Source: CAZOKH01 sp964580315 (GTDB lineage: Bacteria > Chloroflexota > Anaerolineae > Anaerolineales > Anaerolineaceae). From it: 64,000 nt of DNA. Shown piece after piece: positions 1 to 8,569 of the stretch. The stretch covers positions 1 to 64,000 of the forward strand of contig CAZOKH010000006.1 of NCBI GenBank assembly GCA_964580315.1, read 5' to 3'. The notes beneath the pieces were generated by a model. That model was not told the DNA's origin. It worked only from the letters and a program-made list of their open reading frames with translations, and did no database searches. The first letter of the stretch is position 1, and each line of letters begins with the position of its first letter. The translations under genes and the position numbers were made by a program.

Positions 1-1166
1 AAGGGTTTGTCCGTATCCAGGAAAGCGACAAGCACCTCCGAATCGATCCCAATACGTATGCAGTACTTCCCTGGACGCCCGAGAATCTGCGCCGCGCGCG
101 TGTTTTTTGCGATATCTATAATCAAGACGGCACCCCCTTTGTTGGCGATCCGCGTGGTGTTTTGAAACGTATGGTGGCGAAAGCCAAAGACCGCGGTTGG
201 ATTTTTAACACCGGTCCTGAACCTGAATTCTTCCTGTTCAAGAAAAATGGCGCTCATCCAATTCCACAGGATCTGGGTGGTTATTTTGACTTCTCTCCGG
301 ATGACGAAGCTGTGCAAATTCGGACTGAATTGATGGCGGCCTTGAACACCATGGGATTGGAAGTTGAAGTTGGGCACCATGAAGTTGCCCTGGGGCAGCA
401 TGAAATTGATTTCCGCTTCGCTGATGCTTTGAAAACCGCTGATAATGTGCTCACTTTAAAATATACGGTGAAGGCCATTGCCAATCAGCATGGTTATATT
501 GCTTCTTTCATGCCGAAGCCGATTTTTGGAATCAATGGTTCGGGCATGCATGTGCATCAATCCTTATTCGATGAAAAGGGTGAAAATCTCTTCTATGATC
601 CTAATGATGAAATGCACCTTTCCAAACTGGCATACGGTTTCATTGCCGGTTTGCTCAAACACGCCCGCCCGTTGGCAGCCATTGTGGCCCCAACCGTAAA
701 CTCATACAAACGGCTTGTTCCCGGTTATGAAGCGCCAGTCTATATTGGTTGGGCTCGCGTCAACCGATCTGCATTAATCCGCATCCCGCATTATACAGAA
801 GGTCAGTACAAAGCCACGCGTATTGAATTGCGTTTCCCCGATCCTTCTTGCAATCCTTACCTGGCTTTTGCAGGCATGCTGGCTGCCGGTATGGATGGTA
901 TTGATAACAAGGTGGAATTGCCGAAACCGCTAAACAATATCAATGTTTATGAATTGACTGCTGATGAGCGAAAAGCAATGGGTGTAAATGAATTGCCCGG
1001 CTCATTGCAGGAAGCACTGGTTGAGCTTGATAATGATAGTGTCCTCAAAGAAACTCTGGGTGCAGCAGTCTATGAGGCATTCGTGCGCTCGAAGAGCGAA
1101 GAATGGGATGATTACCGTATCCATGTGACTGATTGGGAAGTAAACCGTTACATGGAATCGATCTAA
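1..1166 (+). CDS. glnA: Glutamine synthetase type I, 5'-truncated by window edge
   Basis: C-terminal part of a class I glutamine synthetase, the cytoplasmic enzyme that makes glutamine from glutamate, ammonia and ATP. The frame is open from base 3, where it reads GFVRIQESDKHLRIDP, so the gene starts before the window and the internal ATG at 162 is not the start. Family landmarks seen are GSGMHVHQS (metal and substrate site), NSYKRLVPGYEAP (ATP and glutamate binding) and RIELRFPDPSCNPY. The region around NVYELTADERKAMG resembles the non-adenylylated GSI-alpha type rather than the enterobacterial NLYDLP adenylylation site; this subtype call is inference. A strong hairpin terminator follows, so the gene ends its transcription unit here. 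Confidence 0.96.
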   Translation, partial: GFVRIQESDKHLRIDPNTYAVLPWTPENLRRARVFCDIYNQDGTPFVGDPRGVLKRMVAKAKDRGWIFNTGPEPEFFLFKKNGAHPIPQDLGGYFDFSPDDEAVQIRTELMAALNTMGLEVEVGHHEVALGQHEIDFRFADALKTADNVLTLKYTVKAIANQHGYIASFMPKPIFGINGSGMHVHQSLFDEKGENLFYDPNDEMHLSKLAYGFIAGLLKHARPLAAIVAPTVNSYKRLVPGYEAPVYIGWARVNRSALIRIPHYTEGQYKATRIELRFPDPSCNPYLAFAGMLAAGMDGIDNKVELPKPLNNINVYELTADERKAMGVNELPGSLQEALVELDNDSVLKETLGAAVYEAFVRSKSEEWDDYRIHVTDWEVNRYMESI

Positions 1167-1207
1167 TCCTGCTTTTCGTATTAGAGAGATTTGTAGCATT
1201 TCAAAAG

Positions 1208-1238
1208 AACTGCGCTCGAGATTTTGAGCGCAGTTTTT
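1208..1238 (+). terminator. Rho-independent terminator after glnA
   Basis: Perfect 10-bp stem (aactgcgctc with gagcgcagtt), 8-nt loop and a run of five T, 41 nt after the glnA stop. Confidence 0.9.
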
Positions 1239-1265
1239 ATGCAAAGTGGAATGAATGTTGCTCTG

Positions 1266-1294
1266 TTGACATGATGATGCAATGATTGTAAACT
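1266..1294 (+). promoter_or_regulatory. Sigma70-type promoter for the FHA gene
   Basis: TTGACA at 1266-1271, a 17-bp spacer and TAAACT at 1289-1294. It lies directly after the glnA terminator and about 32 bp before the FHA gene start, which has its own GAAGGAGG Shine-Dalgarno sequence. Confidence 0.75.
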
Positions 1295-1326
1295 AATAAC
1301 GTATTGCCTGAGAAGGAGGAAAAACG

Positions 1327-1947
1327 ATGACTGCAAATTATCGCCTTACCGTGCGATCCGGGCCTAAACCGGGCGAAGTCTTTTTATTAACCAACAATGA
1401 ATATTCCCTTGGCAGAGAATCTAATAATGATATCGTTATCAGCGACCCGGAGGTTTCCAGGCGGCACGTGCGGTTGTTCCTTCAGGGAACCAGCTATGTG
1501 ATTGAAGACCTGGGTTCCACCAATGGAACTTCGGTAAGCGGACAGAGATTGACCGGGCCGTTCACTTTACGACCTGGCGATTTGATCACTCTGGGCGAAG
1601 GAGTTAGCCTGCTTTTTGAATCAACCCAACCTGAAATCGCCGCAACCGTTGTTTCAACTCCTTACCAGGCGCCCGCCACGGTTACACCTCCCCAGGCGGC
1701 TCCTCAAGGATATTCTGGTCAGGTTCCTTCGCAGCCTTTGCCAACTCCTCCTCCGCCCATTTATGGCCCGGCTCCAGAGCCCGAAAAGAAGAAATTCCCA
1801 GTTTGGTTAATCATTGTCATTGCTCTGGTGATCATCATGTGCCTTTGCGCTGGCGCTGCTTTGCTAATTGACACGGGCGGCGAAGAAGCGTGGTGTTCCT
1901 GGTTTAGCTGGTTCTTCAATATGCTGAGCCCGGGTGCATGTCCATAG
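1327..1947 (+). CDS. FHA-domain protein with C-terminal membrane anchor
   Basis: 206 aa. Residues about 5-95 form a forkhead-associated domain, a phosphothreonine-binding module. The conserved core is visible: YSLGRESNNDI, SRRHVRL and DLGSTNGTSV (Gly-Arg, Ser-Arg-Arg-His and Asn-Gly motifs). A Pro/Ala-rich linker (about 105-155) leads to one hydrophobic helix (about 159-182) and a short Trp/Cys-containing tail, so the FHA domain probably faces the cytoplasm. The start is set by GAAGGAGG a few bases upstream. The gene is monocistronic, between its own promoter and terminator. Partner unknown; FHA proteins usually read Ser/Thr-kinase phosphorylation, but no kinase gene of that type is in the window. 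Confidence 0.9.
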   Translation: MTANYRLTVRSGPKPGEVFLLTNNEYSLGRESNNDIVISDPEVSRRHVRLFLQGTSYVIEDLGSTNGTSVSGQRLTGPFTLRPGDLITLGEGVSLLFESTQPEIAATVVSTPYQAPATVTPPQAAPQGYSGQVPSQPLPTPPPPIYGPAPEPEKKKFPVWLIIVIALVIIMCLCAGAALLIDTGGEEAWCSWFSWFFNMLSPGACP

Positions 1948-1967
1948 GATTAAACATGCAATTTCTC

Positions 1968-2001
1968 AACCCTTCCTTATTAATAAAGGGAGGGTTTTTT
2001 T
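1968..2001 (+). terminator. Rho-independent terminator after the FHA gene
   Basis: Stem aaccct-tcctt paired with aaggg-agggtt (one G-T pair), AT-rich loop and seven T. It sits about 20 nt after the stop at 1947. Confidence 0.85.
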
Positions 2002-2063
2002 GTGAAATGACGATACAATAGAGCTAACGCATTTTATAATTATCCTTAATGTGCGAGTGAATT

Positions 2064-3323
2064 ATGGACGAAAAAAATACAATCTCACCTCCCTGGCCAA
2101 ATACCACAAAGATGCTGGTTGCATTTACACTTCTGGTTATTTTGGCGGCTCTTTTCATCAGGTTTAAAAATGTTCTGGTGCCGCTGGTTTTGGCCTTCAT
2201 GGTTGCCTACCTGATCTATCCGCTGGCAGATTTGCTCAGAAAGAGAACAAAACTGCCGTGGACGGCGAGTGTATTGATTGTTTACCTGGTGCTTGTCCTG
2301 GTCATAGCGGGGTTGTTGGTGTGGGGAGGTTTATCCATTACCGTTCAAATTGGAAATATGATTGATTTCATCAGCAAGTCAATCAGCAATTTGCAGGGAG
2401 AGATAGCTTCTCTGGAAAAAACTGTAATTCAAATCGGCCCCTTTAAATACCAGTTCACCAATCTGAACGAAATTGTGGAAGAGCTGTCGACTTTGATTCA
2501 ACCCCTTTTTAAAGAGGCTGGTTCGCTGTTGGGAACAATTGCCACCAGCGCGGTATCGACCCTGGTTTGGATGCTTTTTGTGCTAATGGTTTCTTTCTTC
2601 ATGGTAAAAGAAACGCATGGATTGTCTGGAAGATTGATTAATCTCCAAATACCGGGATACCGTGAGGACATGCGGCGCATGGGGAAAGAATTGGAGAACA
2701 TCTGGAACGCATTTTTCCGTGGGCAGCTCATTCTCATTTTGATTACGATTGTGATTTACACCATCCTTTTGGGAGGCCTGCGTGTGCGTTATTTTTGGGG
2801 CCTGGCAATGATTGCCGGCCTGGCGCGCTTTTTCCCCTATGTGGGGCCTGCCATTGCCTGGATTACCTATTGGCTGGTGGCATATTTTCAGGGGTGGACC
2901 ATATTTGGTATGTCACCGGTGGCTTATGCATTTCTAATTGTGATCCTGGGACTGATTGTAGATACCATGATCGATAATATCATTACCCCCACTCTGATGG
3001 GCAATACATTAAAAGTCCACCCTGCAGCCGTAATGGTTACGGTGATTATCGCCGCATCAATACTGGGTGCATTTGGCGTTATGCTGGCTGCTCCCGTGCT
3101 GGCAACTGGAAAACTTGTGGTTGACTATTCGATTCGGAAGTTGTTTGACCTGGATCCCTGGGCGGATATGCAGCGGATACCCCGCACATCTAACATTCCG
3201 CCCATCAAGAAATGGCTGCCCCAAATTAAACAAAAGTATGCCCTCTGGCTCCATCCAAAACCACAAAAAGCCACTCAGCCGGAGGTGCAAGATGCACAAC
3301 AACAAAAGGAGAAAATACAATGA
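2064..3323 (+). CDS. AI-2E family transporter (PerM/TqsA-like membrane protein)
   Basis: 419 aa integral membrane protein of the AI-2E exporter family; members export small molecules or ions and the substrate here is unknown. Two hydrophobic segments lie near the N-terminus (about 12-50), one at about 62-85, a polar amphipathic stretch (about 90-150), then further helices from about 160 to 350. The family-typical FFPYVGPAIAWI and IVDTMIDNIITPTLMG segments are present, matching the conserved PYxGP and DN..xPxxxG motifs. A charged 60-residue cytoplasmic tail is longer than in many relatives. The stop overlaps the next ORF's ATG (ATGA), suggesting translational coupling. Confidence 0.9.
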   Translation: MDEKNTISPPWPNTTKMLVAFTLLVILAALFIRFKNVLVPLVLAFMVAYLIYPLADLLRKRTKLPWTASVLIVYLVLVLVIAGLLVWGGLSITVQIGNMIDFISKSISNLQGEIASLEKTVIQIGPFKYQFTNLNEIVEELSTLIQPLFKEAGSLLGTIATSAVSTLVWMLFVLMVSFFMVKETHGLSGRLINLQIPGYREDMRRMGKELENIWNAFFRGQLILILITIVIYTILLGGLRVRYFWGLAMIAGLARFFPYVGPAIAWITYWLVAYFQGWTIFGMSPVAYAFLIVILGLIVDTMIDNIITPTLMGNTLKVHPAAVMVTVIIAASILGAFGVMLAAPVLATGKLVVDYSIRKLFDLDPWADMQRIPRTSNIPPIKKWLPQIKQKYALWLHPKPQKATQPEVQDAQQQKEKIQ

Positions 3324-3508
3324 GCAACTCAGAACCCGTAACCCGTACCATTTCAGAAACCGATAATTATCTCGCCTGGTTGGCCGAAGAACCCGATGGC
3401 GAGACCACCTATCATATTGAGTTGAACAATGTGACCCTGCATTTCTTTACGGAAGAGTGGGTGGAGTTTTTGCAGCTTGCCAAAATGATTTCCAAAGATG
3501 TGAGTTAG
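3320..3508 (+). CDS. Small acidic protein, unrecognised
   Basis: 62 aa, acidic, soluble, no motif I recognise. Its ATG overlaps the stop of the AI-2E transporter gene (ATGA), and AAGGAG lies about 10 nt upstream inside that gene, so it is probably translated by coupling from the same mRNA. The sequence pattern (NYLAWLAEEPDGETTYHIEL, then a hydrophobic-aromatic stretch ending in LQLAKMI) looks like a compact beta-alpha domain. Function unknown. Confidence 0.7.
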   Translation: MSNSEPVTRTISETDNYLAWLAEEPDGETTYHIELNNVTLHFFTEEWVEFLQLAKMISKDVS

Positions 3509-3523
3509 GTATTACTCCTACCC

Positions 3524-3907
3524 ATGCCTTTTGAGTGCATTGGTTGCGGGCAAGAAACTCTTTCAATCATTGCCTCGATTGAACTTCCACCTGATAATCG
3601 TTCTGATGAAATTTCTTTGCAGTTGGTAAAGTGTTCATTATGCGGTTTTGAGGGGGCGGCGGTTTATGAGGAATCCAGGCGCGGTAATCTCATGGAGGAT
3701 TGCTGGGATCATTATGGTTACCAGATTGGACCACAAGATTTCCAGAGATGTCTCGCCTGGATTCAAACCTGCCCCAGCCCACACCTCGCTGATTGTGATT
3801 GCCCAATTCACCGGCTATTGAATAAACGAGATGCATCCGATCGATGGATTGGTCTGGATGTCTTTGACCTATGCGAACCATTTCAATTAAAGCAAGGAAC
3901 CCATTGA
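3524..3907 (+). CDS. Zinc-ribbon protein, unrecognised
   Basis: 127 aa. Two CxxC knuckles near the N-terminus (CIGCG at about 4-8 and CSLCGFEG at about 38-45) suggest a zinc ribbon. The C-terminal half is also Cys/His-rich (CPSPHLADCDCPIH at about 85-98), which could hold a second metal site. It starts 15 nt after the small acidic ORF and probably belongs to the same transcription unit. No family recognised. Confidence 0.7.
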   Translation: MPFECIGCGQETLSIIASIELPPDNRSDEISLQLVKCSLCGFEGAAVYEESRRGNLMEDCWDHYGYQIGPQDFQRCLAWIQTCPSPHLADCDCPIHRLLNKRDASDRWIGLDVFDLCEPFQLKQGTH

Positions 3908-3918
3908 GGAATATCATC

Positions 3919-4941
3919 ATGATTCACCGATCTGATCAGATTTTGTTCTCTTTTCGAATATTCACCCTGTTATTGGTGATATCTTTTTTGTCAGGCTGTT
4001 CTGAATCGGGTGATTTTTTCAATGGACTGCAATGGGCTGGTGCAACACAAGTTCAGCCCCTGGAAGATGGCACTTCGCAACTATCAACTGATTTACCGGA
4101 AACCGAACAACAAAACCCAGGTGTAAAAACTTCGCCAATGCCCATTGCTGCAACGGAGACGCCGACAGCTCAGGAATGCATAAAAATCACAGCGGGTAAT
4201 CCACTTGACATTACCATTCCAGACGGGAATTTGATGCGACCGGGGGAGTCATTCCGGAAAACGTGGCGGCTGACGAACACAGGCTCGTGTGTTTGGACAA
4301 AAGATTTTGCGATTGTTTTCTTTTCAGGATCTATTCTTGGCGCGTCACGGATACATTTTTTGTCTTCCGAAGTTAAACCCGGCGAATCAGTGGATATTTC
4401 CATCAATATGACGGCGCCTGTGCAGCCGGGGTTTTATCAAAGCGATTGGATGCTGCGCAGCCCGGATAACCAACTGGTGGGCCTGGGACCCAAAGGAATT
4501 GCGCCGTTTAGTGTTCGCCTGGAAGTCGTAGGGGCGGGCACCGCAACGCAAGCACCGCAACCGACTGCAACGGCAACCCCGGCTGTGTTTTCCAGCGGGC
4601 AATTATCGGTTTCCGTTGGAGATCAGATTGATCTGGATAGTGGGGAAAAGAATTCAGGGAAGAAGGGAGATATCGTTCTGGAGCGCGGTGAAAAGGATTC
4701 GCTGCTTATCACACCCCTGAATGGTGCCAAATTGGTTGCATATGGACAAAATGTACCTTCGGAACGAGATTGCCGCAAACTTGAACCTCTGGATGCGCCC
4801 CAAACCACCAATAATTTACAGAGCAGCAATTATTTCTGCTTTGTAAGCAATCAAGGCATGCCCGGTTATCTTCATTTGACCCTGATTAACCCGGATGAGA
4901 ACCTGGCAACTCTTGAGTTTTTAACCTGGTTTGTACCCTAA
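3919..4941 (+). CDS. Lipoprotein with NBR1-type Ig-like domain
   Basis: 340 aa from the ATG at 3919, preferred over an upstream in-frame start because TGAGGA lies 8 nt before it and the protein then begins with a proper lipoprotein signal: hydrophobic core and lipobox LSGC. After a low-complexity linker, residues about 95-200 match the Ig-like domain known from NBR1 (pattern PGESFRKTWRLTNTGSCVW, later PGESVDISI and GFYQSDWML), common in Anaerolineae surface proteins. A second linker leads to a C-terminal domain of unknown type with two Cys. Likely anchored outside the membrane; role unknown. The next gene is convergent, 12 nt away. Confidence 0.85.
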   Translation: MIHRSDQILFSFRIFTLLLVISFLSGCSESGDFFNGLQWAGATQVQPLEDGTSQLSTDLPETEQQNPGVKTSPMPIAATETPTAQECIKITAGNPLDITIPDGNLMRPGESFRKTWRLTNTGSCVWTKDFAIVFFSGSILGASRIHFLSSEVKPGESVDISINMTAPVQPGFYQSDWMLRSPDNQLVGLGPKGIAPFSVRLEVVGAGTATQAPQPTATATPAVFSSGQLSVSVGDQIDLDSGEKNSGKKGDIVLERGEKDSLLITPLNGAKLVAYGQNVPSERDCRKLEPLDAPQTTNNLQSSNYFCFVSNQGMPGYLHLTLINPDENLATLEFLTWFVP

Positions 4942-4953
4942 TCGGTTTTGTAA

Positions 4954-5793
4954 TTAGAATAATATATTGGCAAGTTCAGCGCGGTACTGCCGGGTTTGAG
5001 AATCGTCCTCTCCCAGCAATTCCAGTAAGCTCAAATATACGGTTCTGGCCCGATCTTCACGATAGTGACGATCTTGACGTAAAACATCCAATAAACCATC
5101 CAGTGAAGCATAAATGTTGCCGTGTGATGCCAGACGGATGCTGTGTTCAAAGGCTGCATCGAGATCGGTCTCTTCGGGTATTGACTTTGAATGACAGGCG
5201 AGCAGCGCTTCTGCAAAGGGGAGCAGGGTTTTGGCGTTGGCAAATTGTTTGCTGGCCGGAAATTCTCGCAAGATTTCAACAGCTTCATGCGGCCGATCTT
5301 GCACCAACAGGGTTTTAGCCAGGCCTAGCAGACTGGATAATTCACCGGGGTTTTGGTCAAGAATTTCGCGGAATAATTCTTCGGCTTCTTTCCACTGGTG
5401 GAGTTGTGAGAAGCCAATGGCGCGTTCGATTGCCAGGTTCATCGGACTGGGTGGGCTGATTTTGCTCAGCATTTCACGCAGATGCGATTCGGGTACAGCT
5501 CCCACAAATTCTGACACCACTTCGCCCTGGCTAAAGATCTTTATGGTCGGTATGGTGCGGACTCCATACCGAATGGCGATGTTTGGACTCTCATCAACAT
5601 TCACTTTTGCCAGCCGGAATGCTCCACTGGCTTCAGCGGCAATTTTTTCCAACATTTGACCAAGCACTTTGCAAGGACGGCACCAGGTTGCCCAAAAATC
5701 AACCACAACAGGGGTATTATTGGAGTAATTAATTACTTCGTATTCAAAACTGCTCTCATCAACCTCGATGATATCCGCAGAAGTCATCATCAT
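4954..5793 (-). CDS. Thioredoxin-domain protein with TPR tail (CnoX/YbbN-like)
   Basis: 279 aa. Residues about 8-110 form a thioredoxin domain with the redox motif WCRPC (Cys38, Cys41) and the cis-Pro segment RTIPT. Residues about 115-279 are helical tetratricopeptide-like repeats. This layout matches the E. coli CnoX/YbbN co-chaperone, which holds oxidised or unfolded clients; unlike E. coli YbbN, this protein keeps a complete CxxC and may be redox active. Cytoplasmic, no signal peptide. Three consecutive Met codons make the exact start uncertain by 1-2 residues; GGAGAGG lies upstream. Confidence 0.9.
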   Translation of the reverse strand: MMMTSADIIEVDESSFEYEVINYSNNTPVVVDFWATWCRPCKVLGQMLEKIAAEASGAFRLAKVNVDESPNIAIRYGVRTIPTIKIFSQGEVVSEFVGAVPESHLREMLSKISPPSPMNLAIERAIGFSQLHQWKEAEELFREILDQNPGELSSLLGLAKTLLVQDRPHEAVEILREFPASKQFANAKTLLPFAEALLACHSKSIPEETDLDAAFEHSIRLASHGNIYASLDGLLDVLRQDRHYREDRARTVYLSLLELLGEDDSQTRQYRAELANILF

Positions 5794-5885
5794 AATGCCT
5801 CTCCGTTTCCAATGTATTTTTCTCAGATCTTCTGTAAAAATATTCTACAGCAAGGTTATTAGAATATCATAGGATTTCTGTTTTT

Positions 5886-6308
5886 TTATTCTTCGTCTTC
5901 GCCGCTGGTCATGCCGGGTTGATTGACTTCGAGCACATCTCCATGCAGGTTGATTTTCACGCTGAAACCGGTCATGCCCATATATGCACGTGTTTCTTCA
6001 GGAAACCCAACTTCAAGTATGTAATCAAATGTTTTTTCTAACTGAGATAACTGGTTTTTTATAATGCCGATGGTGAAAATGTCATCTTTGCCCATCATTT
6101 TTGCAGTTTGCTGGGCAAGAAGTTCTTCGTTCCCGGCAATCATGGCTTTCATATGTTCCAAAATCTGCCGGTCAACTGCTTCTGAGGGAATATGTCGATG
6201 AAATCCGGCATCATCGACGACATAAAATTCTTCGGCGCCGACTTTTGCCACTTCAACAGGCTGATCATTTTCGTCAAATATCAAACCGGCAAATACTGCT
6301 TTACTCAT
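5886..6308 (-). CDS. Conserved-looking acidic protein, function unknown
   Basis: 140 aa, soluble and acidic, no signal or membrane segment. It starts with a beta-rich stretch (AVFAGLIFDENDQPVEVAKV), then a helical middle (DRQILEHMKAMIAGNEELLAQ), a likely coiled segment, and ends MTSGEDEE. I do not recognise a family. It lies 60 nt downstream of the L,D-transpeptidase stop on the same strand, with a TATAAT-like element (minus strand, 6347-6352) in that gap, so it may have its own promoter. Confidence 0.75.
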   Translation of the reverse strand: MSKAVFAGLIFDENDQPVEVAKVGAEEFYVVDDAGFHRHIPSEAVDRQILEHMKAMIAGNEELLAQQTAKMMGKDDIFTIGIIKNQLSQLEKTFDYILEVGFPEETRAYMGMTGFSVKINLHGDVLEVNQPGMTSGEDEE

Positions 6309-6368
6309 TCCTAATCTTTCATCCTGTAATCATTAATTTGTAAAACTATTATAAATTGAATCGGTTGG

Positions 6369-7442
6369 CTAAAAAACTCTTACCTCTGTTCCTTCTTCGG
6401 CTTCCAGGTTTTCAGCAACCAGTGGCACCTGCGGCAGTGTCCATCGATAAACCCAGCGCGCGGCATCGGTGGGGACATTTATACATCCGTGACTGCGCGG
6501 CTTGCCGAAATCGTTATGCCAGTAAGTGCCGTGAATGGCGATTCCAGACCGGGTTAAGTAACTTACCCAGGGAACACCGGGCAAGTCATAGCTGTTTCGC
6601 ATATAACTTTCACCGTCAACCATGTGACGTGAAGCTCGTTTTCGGTTGGTAATAAAGGTACCGGTGGGAGTGGAAAAATTTCCGTTGCTGAATTTGGCTC
6701 CACTGGAAATTTTTGTCATAAAAACCGGCACATCTTCCTCATAGGCAATGAGAGTCTGTTTTTCCAGATCTATATCGATGCGTTTTTGATCAGCCGGCAC
6801 TTTTGGAGATATGGGCATGATATCCTGGGTCTCAATGATGCGCATTTGTTCGGCCTCAACATAATAGCTGGTACCCCACCGATCGTCGGGAATATGATAC
6901 CAGGCTTTTCCCTGCGCATCGTACAGCAATTCATTCACCCAGAAAGTAGACCCGTAATATAAACGGTAGGCTTTGATAATTCTGTATTCGGGGTGCCAGA
7001 TGGCATCCGCATAGGGGACAGAAATCTCAGCCAGCAAACCTGTTTTGGGGATAAAAATATTGACCGGGTTTAGCTGCGTGGCAACAGGCTGAACGCTGCC
7101 GGAATGAACAAAACCTTCCCTTTTCACCTCGTACCACACCCGGTTATGCGCAGGCTCTTCATCGCCAACGATGACGCTGGAAATTTCTAAAATTTCATCT
7201 GGTGTGCAGGTTCTGGCTTCAGTTGCTTTTAAAGAGGGTTTTGCATAAACGATCACCTTCTTCCCAATTACCCTTCCCTGAAGCGGTGATACGGAATCGG
7301 AATTTGGCAGGGTGTGGGTTGGGTGAACTGACTGCCCCTGGTGCGAAAATGGCGACAAGGCAAGCATGCCGATGGCAGATGCTTTTTGGAGAAACTCACG
7401 CCGAGTGAGAAGGGTGGATGGATCCAGAATTTTTGGTCGCAT
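6369..7442 (-). CDS. Tat-exported L,D-transpeptidase (YkuD) with SH3-like domain
   Basis: 357 aa from the ATG at 7442, which overlaps the TAA of the upstream gene (TAATG); a further upstream start would lose this coupling. The N-terminus carries a twin-arginine motif, TRREFLQK, followed by a hydrophobic stretch, so export in folded form is likely. An SH3-like region follows (about 55-110). The C-terminal YkuD domain has HGTYWHNDFG and the catalytic SHGCIN, with Cys at about 320. Enzymes of this family make 3-3 peptidoglycan cross-links or attach proteins to peptide stems. Third gene of an overlapping amidase-LDT-LDT operon. Confidence 0.9.
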   Translation of the reverse strand: MRPKILDPSTLLTRREFLQKASAIGMLALSPFSHQGQSVHPTHTLPNSDSVSPLQGRVIGKKVIVYAKPSLKATEARTCTPDEILEISSVIVGDEEPAHNRVWYEVKREGFVHSGSVQPVATQLNPVNIFIPKTGLLAEISVPYADAIWHPEYRIIKAYRLYYGSTFWVNELLYDAQGKAWYHIPDDRWGTSYYVEAEQMRIIETQDIMPISPKVPADQKRIDIDLEKQTLIAYEEDVPVFMTKISSGAKFSNGNFSTPTGTFITNRKRASRHMVDGESYMRNSYDLPGVPWVSYLTRSGIAIHGTYWHNDFGKPRSHGCINVPTDAARWVYRWTLPQVPLVAENLEAEEGTEVRVF

Positions 7443-8569
7443 TAATAATGAATGTTTACCAGGGTGCCAACAGAAGCCCAATTATACAGCCAGGCGGCAT
7501 CTTCGGTGCGCAGGTTGATGCAGCCGTGACTCATTGGGGTTCCGAAGTTATTATGCCAGTATGTGCCATGCAAACCATAGCCCTTATAAAAATACAGGAT
7601 ATAGGGTACTCCGGGTAAGTAGTAGCCCGGTCCGCGCATGGGCGCCGAACGATACTTTATATAGACGGAATATTGACCGGTGACGGTGGGGTGCTGCCAT
7701 GTTCCGGTTGAAACCACGAAGCTATTGACGATTTGATCGCCTTCATAGGCGTAGGTACGCTGTTCGCTCAGGTTAACATCAATCCACCGTTCGCCATTTC
7801 CAACGGAGACGGGTTGGGAGGCCTGTTCAACCACAGCCGGCAAGGGTGTGTGCGTGGGCGGCGGTGTGGGCGTGCTGGTGGGGGTGTTTGTGGGCGTATT
7901 GGTTGGGGTAAAGGAAGGTGTTGGAGACGGCGTGGAGGTGCTGGTGGGGGTGGCTGTGGATGAAGCGGTCAATGAAGGTTTGAGAAATGCATCTACCGGA
8001 CGAACAGCAGATGAACTGCTGGCAAAAACAGTCCACTGCAAGGGTATTCCAAACCACAGTGCAATTCCAACACACACTGCCAACACAATCCCGAGCCAGG
8101 ACAGCATCAGAGGGATAGAAAGATTTGTCCGTTTCGCGGGATGAGCAGGATACCCGGGAATAGTTCTGCGCTGGGATGTGTGGTCAACCGCGCGCCAGGT
8201 TTGCAGGTTGTGGGTGGGCTCAACGGGTTCAACAGGCTGCGGGTGCGGCAAGGGAATTGTGATTCCAAGTGGTGGGGTTGAGGATAATGCAGGCGGGCGG
8301 TTCTCAGCACGGATTTTTTGCAGCGCCCAGTGAATGCCCCTTTTGGCTTTTGGGCTGGCCGGATTAATTTCAAGCGCCCGTTGAAAATAGGCCAGGCTGG
8401 CGTGCGGTTTGCTAATGGAAGCCAGGATCAGCCAGGGAGTCTCAAGGTTTGGATTGAAAGAGACAGCCAGCATTGCCCAGCGGCGGGCATCGGCGGTGCG
8501 GTTTTGCTGAAGGGCTTCAGCGGCTTTTTCCAGCGCCTGTGCAGCTTTAACCGGATCCCTTTCAATCAT
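7442..8569 (-). CDS. TPR-anchored membrane L,D-transpeptidase (YkuD)
   Basis: 375 aa. The N-terminal ~75 residues are TPR-like (AAQALEKAAEALQQNRTADA and following) and lie before a single transmembrane helix at about 150-172, so they should be cytoplasmic. A Thr/Pro/Ser linker (about 205-240) crosses to the outer face. The YkuD domain (about 255-375) has HGTYWHNNFG and SHGCIN with the catalytic Cys at about 350. The start ATG overlaps the stop of the amidase gene (ATGA) and the stop overlaps the next start. The cytoplasmic TPR suggests coupling of cross-linking to an inner partner, which is inference. Confidence 0.9.
   Translation of the reverse strand: MIERDPVKAAQALEKAAEALQQNRTADARRWAMLAVSFNPNLETPWLILASISKPHASLAYFQRALEINPASPKAKRGIHWALQKIRAENRPPALSSTPPLGITIPLPHPQPVEPVEPTHNLQTWRAVDHTSQRRTIPGYPAHPAKRTNLSIPLMLSWLGIVLAVCVGIALWFGIPLQWTVFASSSSAVRPVDAFLKPSLTASSTATPTSTSTPSPTPSFTPTNTPTNTPTSTPTPPPTHTPLPAVVEQASQPVSVGNGERWIDVNLSEQRTYAYEGDQIVNSFVVSTGTWQHPTVTGQYSVYIKYRSAPMRGPGYYLPGVPYILYFYKGYGLHGTYWHNNFGTPMSHGCINLRTEDAAWLYNWASVGTLVNIHY

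Noticed and set aside
162..1166. ATG at 162 as the start of glutamine synthetase
   Set aside because: The frame is open and homologous back to base 3; the gene begins outside the window.
7843..7970. Repetitive GTGGGxGT tract, possible tandem repeat or CRISPR-like array
   Set aside because: It is the coding sequence of the Thr/Pro linker of the TPR L,D-transpeptidase, without spacers of fixed length.
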